This document shows, piece by piece, positions 27,976 through 35,430 of a stretch of 64,000 bases of DNA (position 1 is its first letter; every line of letters begins with the position of its first letter). Under the pieces are notes generated by a model. It ran no database searches, was not told where the DNA came from, and worked only from the letters and a program-made list of their open reading frames with translations. Both the position numbers and the translations under genes were made by a program. Origin of the DNA: Thermoplasmata archaeon (GTDB taxonomy: Archaea; Thermoplasmatota; Thermoplasmata; GCA-020350865); NCBI GenBank assembly GCA_020348445.1, contig CP070751.1:4321723-4385722 (forward strand), read 5' to 3'.

Positions 27976-28402
27976 TTATATCCCCACGTTTAAATTATTC
28001 CGAGTTTTATATTGAATTATCATAGTGATGATTCCATAATCAGCATGACCTACTTAATGCCTAATTTGACTCCATATGTTAAATACTTTTGCCTGATCTT
28101 GTATTCAGTTTTTATTAAATCAATACCCCAAAAAGCCTTTTATGATAAAAAAGCTTTCGTAGCCCTTTTGGTCATGAAGTATTACTGGATTTAATTACTC
28201 ATATTATATATAAATGGGCATGGCCGCACCGAGGATTAAGATACAATTATATTGTATTTATAACCGAGGTGCCTAGTGGATTCATATATTATATCTGGAT
28301 GGATTTTAATTAAGCCACGAAGGTTTCAGCTTAAGACACAGGCAATAATTAAACATAACTGAAACACGCAAGGCTCATGATTGTTACTTTATAAAAGTAA
28401 AA
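27976..28402. other. 427-bp gap without a supported protein gene; possible structured RNA
   Basis: A 60-codon open frame at 28012-28194 has no ribosome-binding site and no recognisable protein character, so I do not call it. From 28203 a strong TATA-like box (ATTATATATAAA) precedes two inverted repeats. The first has an outer pair GCACC (28225-28229) / GGTGC (about 28268-28272) enclosing the palindrome ATACAAT-TAT-ATTGTAT. The second is GTTTCAG (28323-28329) / CTGAAAC (28359-28365). An unannotated small RNA on the plus strand is possible. Confidence 0.35.
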
Positions 28403-28513
28403 TGGGCCTGGCCGGATTTGAACCGGCGACCAATTGGTTTCTCACCAAATACGGTGAACATATTGACTTTTTGGATATGAGCCAATCGCTCCACCGGGCT
28501 AAGCTACAGGCCC
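28403..28513 (-). tRNA. tRNA with CAU anticodon (elongator Met or Ile2), with 37-nt intron
   Basis: The acceptor stem pairs GGGCCTG with CAGGCCC, with discriminator A. D-arm GCTT...GAGC; anticodon stem ATTGG/CCAAT; loop C-U-C-A-U-A-A after splicing; T-arm GCCGG-TTCAAAT-CCGGC. A 37-nt intron (28439-28475) sits at the canonical 37/38 position. A textbook bulge-helix-bulge motif surrounds it: core CUCA/UGAG, bulges UAU and AAA, flanking helices ATTGG/CCAAT and CCAAA/UUUGG. CAU fits elongator tRNA-Met or the agmatidine-modified tRNA-Ile2; initiator Met is unlikely from the acceptor stem. It lies 27 bp downstream of tRNA-Asn, probably cotranscribed. Confidence 0.93.
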
Positions 28514-28540
28514 TTTTAATATGCTTCTTTTGATCCTTAG

Positions 28541-28634
28541 CGCCGTCGACCGGATTTGAACCGGTGACCGCCCGGTTTCTGTTTTATTGGGTACCAATTA
28601 ACAGCCGGGTGCTCCACCACTGAGCTACGACGGC
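28541..28634 (-). tRNA. tRNA-Asn (GUU) with 22-nt intron
   Basis: Acceptor stem GCCGTCG/CGACGGC with discriminator G; D-arm GCTC...GAGC; anticodon stem CCCGG/CCGGG; loop C-U-G-U-U-A-A after splicing, so the anticodon is GUU; T-arm ACCGG-TTCAAAT-CCGGT. A 22-nt intron at 28577-28598 lies at 37/38. The splice motif is relaxed: core CUGU/ACAG is intact, but the intron-side helix UUGG/CCAA is separated from the core by an internal loop. First of a two-tRNA minus-strand unit. Confidence 0.94.
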
Positions 28635-28704
28635 CTTTTATCTAAATATAGGATTATTTGGGTAATGCAATGGTAATGTAAAATCTTTGCTAAATAATTT
28701 TTGT

Positions 28705-29046
28705 CTATTTCACAGCCTTTTCTATATCTTTGACAGATTTGGATATTTCATCTAGAGTCTTTGAAAGACGTGTCAGAAAACCGTGAATACGGTCGGTGGT
28801 AATTGCCCCTTCAAGTGATGGTTTTATTAGCCCTTCCTGTTCTAAGATTCTAAGAGAATATCTCACCTTATGCTGGGGACAGTCCAGCATCTCCGACAGC
28901 CTGATTATGCCAACAGGTTCGTTTTCTATTATGGCCTTGAGCATAGACATGTGCCTTTTTAAAAGGTCCAACTCGAACTCTATATTGCTACTTCCGGCAT
29001 GCCCTTTTAAATGAGATTTCTTGGGTTTTGTAGATTTATATTTCAA
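28705..29046 (-). CDS. Winged-helix transcriptional regulator, archaeal type
   Basis: About 113 residues. A basic N-terminus (KYKSTKPKKSHLKGH) precedes a winged-helix domain, LLKRHMSMLKAIIENEPVGI, then a recognition-helix region CPQHKVRYSLRILEQEGLI. A C-terminal amphipathic helix (RLSKTLDEISKSVKDIEKAV) probably dimerises. The frame is open upstream to 29172, but that part is hydrophobic and unlike the rest. A strong GGGGGAGG just before a TTG at 29044-29046 marks the likely start, so this is a non-ATG start. Targets are unknown; it is transcribed toward the tRNAs. Confidence 0.75.
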   Translation of the reverse strand: MKYKSTKPKKSHLKGHAGSSNIEFELDLLKRHMSMLKAIIENEPVGIIRLSEMLDCPQHKVRYSLRILEQEGLIKPSLEGAITTDRIHGFLTRLSKTLDEISKSVKDIEKAVK

Positions 29047-29318
29047 AGTTCCTCCCCCTAACGAGGTTATACATTTATTTCTGTCAGAATTTTTGCACAT
29101 TGTTAGACGACAGAATTGGTACGATACATAATAGCACACACCTATAAAAAAGTTAGGTAAAATTAGGCGCACTTGAAATGATAATTTTCATAATTTATCT
29201 ATTGTTATTTTCATTGAGAGGATTCCACATCCGATTATAATCCTTTAAAAACCGGACATTATCAGCTACATACGAAAGTTTTATACTAACATATGACTTT
29301 TACCGTTTCGGTGAGGCG

Positions 29319-29552
29319 ATGGCGATAGGTTTTATACTTATAAGTACAGCCCCAGCAAAGGAACATGATGTTTACAACGAACTCAAGAAGATCAAGGAGA
29401 TAGTGGAGCTACACCCATTATTCGGTGAATACGATCTCATTGCAAAACTGGAGGCTAAGAACTTCAATTTATTGGGCCAGATAGTAGTAGACAAGATCCG
29501 CACAATACCAGGTGTTGTGGATACAAAAACATTGACAGGTATAAAATTCTGA
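29319..29552 (+). CDS. Stand-alone Lrp/AsnC effector-binding (RAM) domain protein
   Basis: A 77-residue RAM-only protein (FILISTAPAKEHDVYNELKK, LFGEYDLIAKLEAKNF, IPGVVDTKTLTGIKF), paralogous to the one at 10351-10593. Such proteins bind amino-acid-like effectors and oligomerise but lack the DNA-binding domain. Ribosome-binding site GGTGAG just before the ATG; TATA-like TTTTATACTA about 40 bp upstream. It is followed after 12 bp by a small membrane protein on the same strand, so the two are probably cotranscribed. Confidence 0.85.
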   Translation: MAIGFILISTAPAKEHDVYNELKKIKEIVELHPLFGEYDLIAKLEAKNFNLLGQIVVDKIRTIPGVVDTKTLTGIKF

Positions 29553-29564
29553 GAGGGTGAATAG

Positions 29565-29885
29565 ATGAAAATGGATTTGGACATTTGGAACTTTTTAACG
29601 ATAATACTCTTGGTATTTGCCCTTTGCACCTTGATCGCAGGGATATTTACCGCGTATTTTGGAGCAGGGAAGAGCAGAAAGATCGGTGCCGGCTTGATAG
29701 TGTTGGGCTTACTAATTGGGGTGATGTGGGTCTATTTGGCTGGTATGAGCAATGTGATACCTGGTGGAGATGAGAATATCATCGTGGCGGATGTGATTAT
29801 CCTATCAATTTATGTGATAATTGCCACAATAATTGGGATTGTTATGGCCCTTGGTCTGTTTCTGGGGGCAATAATGAAATCATAG
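29565..29885 (+). CDS. Small membrane protein of unknown function
   Basis: A 106-residue protein with three predicted transmembrane helices: FLTIILLVFALCTLIAGIFT, IGAGLIVLGLLIGVMWVYLA and VIILSIYVIIATIIGIVMAL. A short basic loop (GAGKSRK) lies between helices one and two. GAGGGTG precedes the ATG. It follows the RAM protein closely, so the pair might form a ligand-responsive unit, but nothing in the sequence shows this. I do not recognise the family. Confidence 0.7.
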   Translation: MKMDLDIWNFLTIILLVFALCTLIAGIFTAYFGAGKSRKIGAGLIVLGLLIGVMWVYLAGMSNVIPGGDENIIVADVIILSIYVIIATIIGIVMALGLFLGAIMKS

Positions 29886-29943
29886 ACAGATCCGCCAATA
29901 ACAAATCCCAAATAACCATCATCGATATCCATGGTTGATGCTC

Positions 29944-30411
29944 ATGCAAGTAATGATAATTTTGGGCAGTAAGAGCGATACTCCAGTATCAGAGAAAGCT
30001 GAAAGTATTTTGGATGAATTGGGAGTGGAATACGAAATCTTTATAGCCTCGGCACACAGAACTCCTGATAGAGTAAAGGAACTGGTAGAAGCCTCGGATG
30101 CCAAGGTCTTCCTCGCCATAGCGGGAATGTCTGCTGCATTGCCTGGAGTTGTGGCCTCACATACCCTAAAACCTGTAATTGGAGTGCCTGTATCTGGAAA
30201 ATTGAATATGGATGCCATGCTATCTATCCTTCAAATGCCTCCAGGCATACCTGTTGGTACTGTGGGCTTGGACAATGGTAAAAATGCTGCATTGCTTGCA
30301 TGCGAAATTTTGGCTTTAACAGACAAAGAACTCGAGGGGAAATTGAGGGAATACAGGAAGAGGATGCAAGAGAAGGTTTTGAGTGATTCTGAAAGTCTCG
30401 CTTCTAAATGA
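29944..30411 (+). CDS. purE: Phosphoribosylaminoimidazole carboxylase PurE
   Basis: De novo purine synthesis: forms 4-carboxy-AIR. The 155-residue protein has [16 protein letters not shown] and [10 protein letters not shown], the nucleotide-binding and catalytic His motifs, and [15 protein letters not shown] with PVIGVPVSG. Whether it is an N5-CAIR mutase (class I) or a direct AIR carboxylase (class II) is not settled by these motifs; no purK is in the window. Several in-frame starts exist (TTG 29935, ATG 29938, ATG 29944); I chose 29944 because family members begin a few residues before the GSxSD motif. The next gene, the GMP synthetase subunit, is 41 bp away and also in purine synthesis. 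Confidence 0.93.
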   Translation: MQVMIILGSKSDTPVSEKAESILDELGVEYEIFIASAHRTPDRVKELVEASDAKVFLAIAGMSAALPGVVASHTLKPVIGVPVSGKLNMDAMLSILQMPPGIPVGTVGLDNGKNAALLACEILALTDKELEGKLREYRKRMQEKVLSDSESLASK

Positions 30412-30452
30412 GATTGAATTATCCTCAAATCATATTGGTTAGGAGTGTCTTT

Positions 30453-31400
30453 ATGTTCGATCCTGAGAAATTCGTTGATGAGAAGGTAAATGAACTTAAA
30501 GAGCAGATTCAAGACAAGGCAGTAATTGGTGTTTCGGGAGGAGTGGACAGCACCGTGGCTGCTGTCCTGGCAAGTAGAGCCATAGGTGATCAACTGGTAG
30601 CGGTTTATGTGGACACAGGTTTTATGAGGAAGGGTGAGACCGAATTTGTTGGAGATATGCTCGATAAGCTAGGAGTTAATTTTCGCATCTATAAGGCCGG
30701 TGATGAATACTTTGAGGCACTTTCGGGGATAATCGAACCTGAAGAAAAGAGGCGGATTATTGGGGAGAAGTTCATTCGTAATTTCGAAGCCGTGGCCAAA
30801 GAAGAGAAGGCTAGGTACCTTGTCCAGGGGACCATTGCTCCAGATTGGATAGAGTCAGGCGGGGGTCTTAGGGACACCATAAAATCCCATCATAATGTGG
30901 GGGCACTACCCAAGGATATGGATCTTACGCTTATCGAGCCCCTTAGGGATATTTATAAGGATGAGGTAAGGAAGGTGGCAAGATTTCTGGGTGTCCCTGT
31001 TGCCGAAAGGCAACCCTTCCCAGGACCTGGACTGGCTGTAAGAATCCTGGGGGAATGCACACATGAGGCCACAGATATCGTAAGAGAGGCCTGTGCCATA
31101 GTTGAAGAGGAGATAGATTCTGCATCAGATAAAGGGGATATGGAAAGACCCTGGCAGTACTTTGCAGCCCTTTTGCCTGTCAAGAGCGTTGGAGTGCAGG
31201 GGGATGTGAGGGCATATGGATACACAATCGTGGTGAGGGCGGTGCAGTCCATAGATGGAATGACGGCCGCATATTCCAAAATACCGCATCATGTACTGCA
31301 ACGAATCTCAGAGAGGATCACGAACACAATGGGGGATAGGGTCAATAGGGTTGTTTACGATATCACGAACAAGCCTCCGGGGACTATCGAGTGGGAATGA
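30453..31400 (+). CDS. guaAb: GMP synthetase ATP-pyrophosphatase subunit
   Basis: Converts XMP to GMP using ammonia and ATP. The 315-residue protein is only the synthetase half: PP-loop GVSGGVDSTVAA near the N-terminus and the C-terminal dimerisation domain (PFPGPGLAVRILGE; RVVYDITNKPPGTIEWE at the end). The glutaminase subunit GuaAa, separate in archaea, must be elsewhere. I chose the ATG at 30453, which has GGAG seven bases upstream; an open frame to 30408 adds a non-conserved 15 residues. It probably forms a purine operon with purE. Confidence 0.95.
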   Translation: MFDPEKFVDEKVNELKEQIQDKAVIGVSGGVDSTVAAVLASRAIGDQLVAVYVDTGFMRKGETEFVGDMLDKLGVNFRIYKAGDEYFEALSGIIEPEEKRRIIGEKFIRNFEAVAKEEKARYLVQGTIAPDWIESGGGLRDTIKSHHNVGALPKDMDLTLIEPLRDIYKDEVRKVARFLGVPVAERQPFPGPGLAVRILGECTHEATDIVREACAIVEEEIDSASDKGDMERPWQYFAALLPVKSVGVQGDVRAYGYTIVVRAVQSIDGMTAAYSKIPHHVLQRISERITNTMGDRVNRVVYDITNKPPGTIEWE

Positions 31401-31580
31401 TACTAACTTTTCCTGGAGTCTTTGATATTTTTTACTAGACCTTTAGATCCGGGATGCCGGCTTCATCAACGATTTCCTAAGGCCATGAGACTGCTGAGGA
31501 TTATCCTTATTTATTACTATTGAGTCTCGTTACTTAATGTTATGGACGAATCTGGAGAGTTTTGTAGCTTTAATGCATAA

Positions 31581-31607
31581 TAGAAAGCTTTATTAAATAG
31601 CTTTCTA
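31581..31607. promoter_or_regulatory. Palindromic operator around the promoter of the AAA ATPase gene
   Basis: TAGAAAGCT-TTATTAAAT-AGCTTTCTA: 9-bp perfect arms enclose the TATA-like TTATTAAAT, which lies about 25 bp before the ATG at 31618. The transcript would therefore be leaderless, and a dimer bound to the arms would cover the TATA box. The rest of the 31401-31617 gap holds no gene that I see. Confidence 0.55.
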
Positions 31608-31617
31608 ATATACTATC

Positions 31618-32892
31618 ATGGATTTCAAAGTTATTGTCAAGGAACAACTTAAAGAATTGGAGGAAATCGATAGACAAGAAACGTTTATTTTACGAGAATT
31701 TGAAAAGGATGCAAGTAAGTTTCTTAGATATCCAAATATTTTAGCTGTTCTGGGTGTTAGACGATGTGGGAAATCAATATTCTCTTATATGCTGACAAAA
31801 GGACATGATTTTGGTTATATCAATTTTGACGATGAGAGGCTTATCGGGGTTTCGGCCGGGGATCTTAATAGGGTTCTTGAAGCATTTTACGAACTGTACG
31901 GTGATGTCGAATATATCGTTCTAGATGAGATTCAGAACATTAAAAATTGGGAACTGTTCGCAAATAGGCTGAGAAGGACAAAAAAAGTCATTATTACAGG
32001 AAGCAATTCAAAACTTTTAACAGGAGAACTTGCAACGCATCTTACCGGTAGATACATCGATATCCAACTCTTTCCATTCTCTTTTCGTGAGTTTTTAAGC
32101 TTAAAACGTTTTACATCATCGAAGGTATATACTACAAAAGAAAAAGCCAAGTTGTTTGGGCTTCTGAACGAATATTTGAAACTCGGAGGTCTCCCAGAGG
32201 TTTATAAATTTGGAAAGGGAATACTTCCCCGTATATATGATGATATCATAACAAAGGATATCGTTTTAAGGTACAGAATAAGAAAGAGAGAGGAGTTAAG
32301 GAAGCTAGCAAGGTATCTTGTCACCAACTTTGCCGGAGAAATCAGTTATAGTAAGTTATCAAGGATTTTGGGTATCAAGCATGTCTCAACAGTATCCAAT
32401 TGGATATCATATCTCGAACAAGCATTTTTGATAATAAAATTAGAGAGGTTTGATTTCAAGCTGAAACAGCAGTTTGTAGCCCCGAAAAAGGTATACGCAA
32501 TCGATAGTGGGATAGCAAATTCAATAGGTTTCAGTTCATCAGAAAACACAGGGCGAATCATGGAGAACACTGTTGCTGTAGAATTACAAAGACAATGTGG
32601 TTCTGGGCGGATATTCGAAGTTTACTACTGGAAAGATCATCAACAAAATGAAGTCGATTTTGTATTAAAGGATGGTCCGAAGGTTAAACAGCTTGTCCAG
32701 GTTACATATGCCACCGAAAGACATGAGGTGAATGAAAGGGAGACCAAGTCCTTATTAAAAGCGTCCAAAGAATTGAGGTGCAATAATCTATTGGTGATTA
32801 CATGGGATCTCTCAGGTAAAGAGAAAATAGGTGAGAAGGAGGTAACCTTCATACCCCTATGGACATGGTTATTACAAATTGATCGATTATGA
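31618..32892 (+). CDS. AAA_14/DUF4143-type ATPase
   Basis: A 424-residue P-loop ATPase of the archaeal/bacterial AAA_14 + DUF4143 family. Walker A is GVRRCGKS, Walker B is YIVLDEIQNI, followed by the sensor-like ITGSNSKLL and FPFSFREFL. The C-terminal DUF4143 part holds GGLPEVY, a small helix-turn-helix-like segment (SYSKLSRILGIKHVSTVSNW) and a restriction-nuclease-like core with YYWKDHQQNEVDFVLKDG. Members are patchily distributed and often sit in accessory loci; their role is unclear (possibly toxin-like or regulatory). It stands alone, between guaAb and sucC, with its own palindromic promoter. Confidence 0.85.
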   Translation: MDFKVIVKEQLKELEEIDRQETFILREFEKDASKFLRYPNILAVLGVRRCGKSIFSYMLTKGHDFGYINFDDERLIGVSAGDLNRVLEAFYELYGDVEYIVLDEIQNIKNWELFANRLRRTKKVIITGSNSKLLTGELATHLTGRYIDIQLFPFSFREFLSLKRFTSSKVYTTKEKAKLFGLLNEYLKLGGLPEVYKFGKGILPRIYDDIITKDIVLRYRIRKREELRKLARYLVTNFAGEISYSKLSRILGIKHVSTVSNWISYLEQAFLIIKLERFDFKLKQQFVAPKKVYAIDSGIANSIGFSSSENTGRIMENTVAVELQRQCGSGRIFEVYYWKDHQQNEVDFVLKDGPKVKQLVQVTYATERHEVNERETKSLLKASKELRCNNLLVITWDLSGKEKIGEKEVTFIPLWTWLLQIDRL

Positions 32893-32902
32893 TTTTAAAT
32901 CT

Positions 32903-33040
32903 TCACTCCGCCTCTTTAATCACCCTTATTCGGTCTTTCCCGCCAAACCATGTGCCGTCTAATAATTGCCTTGTGATCACTATGCTTTCTTGCTTCCCGA
33001 CGTTTAGCAAAACCTGAACCTCGGACCTATGGCGCCTCAC
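32903..33040 (-). CDS. Possible small protein or gene remnant
   Basis: On the minus strand a frame without stops runs for about 60 codons to the TGA at 32903-32905. Translated, it looks protein-like: SEVQVLLNVGKQESIVITRQ, then LLDGTWFGGKDRIRVIKEAE, an alternating beta pattern. The only usable start is a GTG at 33038-33040, giving 45 residues, and no ribosome-binding site is clear. It may be a small regulator in antisense to nothing else (the gap before sucC is otherwise empty), or the tail of a decayed gene. Low confidence. Confidence 0.3.
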   Translation of the reverse strand: MRRHRSEVQVLLNVGKQESIVITRQLLDGTWFGGKDRIRVIKEAE

Positions 33041-33132
33041 ATGGTCATATTCCGGCGATATAAAACATGAATTCCCCCGAAATCATAATATAACTTCTTT
33101 TTAATCACCGAACCGGGTTGTGGTGATCTATC

Positions 33133-34245
33133 ATGAAATTGCATGAATACAAGGCCAAGGAGATATTCTCTAACTATGGCATTCCTGTTCCTTCTGGCAT
33201 CCTGGTAAAGGATCCAAATGAACTTAAGGAGTTCAAATTTCCGGCGGTGCTCAAATCCCAGGTTCTCGTTGGAGGAAGAGGAAAGGCAGGAGGAATAAAG
33301 TTCGCAGATAATCTTGATGAGGCCAAAGAAAAGATAGACGAACTACTGAAAATGGAAATCAAAGGCCTCCCTGTGAAGTTGGTATTGGTGGAGGCAAAGG
33401 CTGAAATCTTAAAGGAACTGTATGTGGGTTTTGTAGTGGACAGAACAGCCAAAAGAAATGTCCTTATCATGTCCTCAGAAGGTGGAGTGAACATCGAGGA
33501 GGTTGCCCAAAGAAGTCCTGATAAAGTTGTCAAGTTCCAAATCGATCCTTCGGAAGGTCTTCCAACCCATAAGATAACAAACCTGGCAAAGAAGATTGGC
33601 TTGAAAGGCAAGGAAATGGTCTCTGTGGTGGGGGTAGTTAATAGACTGAATAAAGTGTTTTCAGACTACGATGCAGAGCTTGCAGAGATCAACCCCCTCG
33701 CAGTAACACCGGAAGGGCTTTTGGGTGTTGATGCAAAACTCCTCGTTGATGATAATTCACTGTATCGCCACAAAGACCTGGCAAAGGAGTTCGCCAAAAG
33801 TGAGGAATTTACGGACATCGAAAAGAGGGCCAAGGACGCCGGATTATCATACGTAGAGCTGGAGGGCGACATAGGTGTCATCGGATGCGGGGCAGGGCTT
33901 GTTATGGCCTCCCTGGACACCCTCAAACTCTATGGAGGAGCAGCAGCGAACTTCCTTGATGTGGGCGGTGGGGCAACGAAAGAGAACATGAGATCTGCGC
34001 TGGAGCTTGTGGTACAAAAAGAGGGAGTGAAATCAATATTCATCAACATATTCGGTGGTATCACACGTTGTGACGAGATTGCCAAGGGAATAGTTGATTT
34101 CGCACCCAAGACTCCAATCTCTGTTCGAATGATGGGTACAAATGAAGAGGAAGGAAAGCAGATACTGAGGGACAACGGATACAGTGTTTCAGAGACAATA
34201 GAGGAAAGTGCAAAAGAGGCAATAGAGCTTGCCAGGGGTGGGTAA
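33133..34245 (+). CDS. sucC: Succinyl-CoA ligase (ADP-forming) beta subunit
   Basis: Couples succinyl-CoA cleavage to nucleotide triphosphate synthesis. The 370-residue ATP-grasp protein begins MKLHEYKAKEIFSNYGIPVP and contains VLKSQVLVGGRGKAGGIKFA, AEINPLAV and FLDVGGGATKENM. It is slightly shorter than bacterial SucC (about 388). TGGTGAT precedes the ATG. It ends with a TAA directly abutting the sucD ATG, so the two subunits are translated together and form the heteromeric enzyme of the citric-acid pathway. Confidence 0.95.
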   Translation: MKLHEYKAKEIFSNYGIPVPSGILVKDPNELKEFKFPAVLKSQVLVGGRGKAGGIKFADNLDEAKEKIDELLKMEIKGLPVKLVLVEAKAEILKELYVGFVVDRTAKRNVLIMSSEGGVNIEEVAQRSPDKVVKFQIDPSEGLPTHKITNLAKKIGLKGKEMVSVVGVVNRLNKVFSDYDAELAEINPLAVTPEGLLGVDAKLLVDDNSLYRHKDLAKEFAKSEEFTDIEKRAKDAGLSYVELEGDIGVIGCGAGLVMASLDTLKLYGGAAANFLDVGGGATKENMRSALELVVQKEGVKSIFINIFGGITRCDEIAKGIVDFAPKTPISVRMMGTNEEEGKQILRDNGYSVSETIEESAKEAIELARGG

Positions 34246-35106
34246 ATGGCCATAATAATTGATGAGAATACCAAGGCAATTGTGCAGGGAATAACAGGTG
34301 GTCAAGGGAGATTTCATACAAAAGCCATGAAGGACTATGGTACCAACATAGTGGCTGGTGTGACCCCTGGGAAAGGCGGAAACTCAGTTGAGGATATACC
34401 TGTGTATGACAGCATCAGCGAGGTACCAAACGATATAAACGCATCCATAATATTCGTGCCAGCACCCTTTGCCAAGGATGCTGCATTGGAAGCAATTGAC
34501 TTTGGATTGAATCCTGTGGTGATAATTACAGAGCGCATACCTATTCACGATTCCATACAAATCATGAAAAAGGCGGAGAGCAAGGGAATTGACGTTATTG
34601 GTCCCAACACACCGGGCATCATCTCCCCAGAAAAATCTAAAATGGGTGTCATGCCCTCCCATGTTTTTTCCCAGGGGAGTGTGGGTCTGATTTCCAGAAG
34701 CGGCACACTAACCTACGAGATAGCGAACAATTTAAGCAGGGCAGGTCTTGGGCAGTCCACAACAGTGGGACTTGGAGGCGATCCTGTTGTTGGTCTCAGC
34801 TTTGTAGATGTATTGAAGAAATTTGACAAGGATGATCAAACCAAGGCCGTAGTTCTTGTGGGGGAGATCGGAGGCAATGCCGAGGAGACAGCGGCAAAGT
34901 TCATAAAAGATAGCTTTTCAAAGCCAGTTGTGGCTTATATCGCAGGAAGAACAGCACCCCCAGGAAAAAGAATGGGACATGCTGGGGCCATAGTCTCAGG
35001 AGGAATGGGCACAGCTGACAGCAAGATTGCGGCTTTAGGCGAGGGGGGTGTTGATGTGGCCGAGCTCCCAAGTGATGTCGTGAGATTGCTTAAAGAGAAA
35101 ATGTAA
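34246..35106 (+). CDS. sucD: Succinyl-CoA ligase (ADP-forming) alpha subunit
   Basis: CoA-binding and phosphohistidine subunit of succinyl-CoA synthetase. The 286 residues contain [20 protein letters not shown] at the N-terminus (CoA-binding Rossmann fold), SRSGTLTYE, and the active-site His245 in [12 protein letters not shown] that is phosphorylated during turnover. No gap separates it from sucC. T-rich tracts follow in the 35107-35430 interval and could end the transcript. Confidence 0.96.
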   Translation: MAIIIDENTKAIVQGITGGQGRFHTKAMKDYGTNIVAGVTPGKGGNSVEDIPVYDSISEVPNDINASIIFVPAPFAKDAALEAIDFGLNPVVIITERIPIHDSIQIMKKAESKGIDVIGPNTPGIISPEKSKMGVMPSHVFSQGSVGLISRSGTLTYEIANNLSRAGLGQSTTVGLGGDPVVGLSFVDVLKKFDKDDQTKAVVLVGEIGGNAEETAAKFIKDSFSKPVVAYIAGRTAPPGKRMGHAGAIVSGGMGTADSKIAALGEGGVDVAELPSDVVRLLKEKM

Positions 35107-35430
35107 AGAAATGAGAATAATGGGAATATTTGGGGGAACCCTTTTTCTTTTGCTAAGTGAATTTCGCTCACTATTCCCAATCAATGAACAAGTTCCTTTC
35201 TTAGGGCTAAGGGCCCCCTTTCTCCTTTCACCTTGGCCTACCAATATTTAAATTATTTTTTTAATACACTTAGACCTAAGATTATAATTAAATATGTCTA
35301 TTTTTTAATCCTGAGGGTCCCCTTCCCTCTTTTACCCATCCTAACTTCTTCGAATCTCATTGGGATGAACATATTACATTATCATTCCTAATTTAAGCAT
35401 ATACCTTTTTATCCCCCCATTCTATACCCG
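35107..35430. other. 324-bp gap between sucD and the RLI gene
   Basis: I see no protein or RNA gene here. The first part has T/C-rich tracts typical of archaeal 3' ends, and a small inverted repeat AGTGA...TCACT near 35156-35172. At the right end a TATA-like CATATACCTTTTTA (about 35398-35411) lies some 25-30 bp before the ATG at 35431, consistent with a leaderless transcript of the RLI gene. Confidence 0.4.

Noticed and set aside
28012..28194. 60-codon open frame in the gap before the tRNAs
   Set aside because: No ribosome-binding site, no recognisable domain, and AT-driven composition; the interval looks more like regulatory or RNA sequence.
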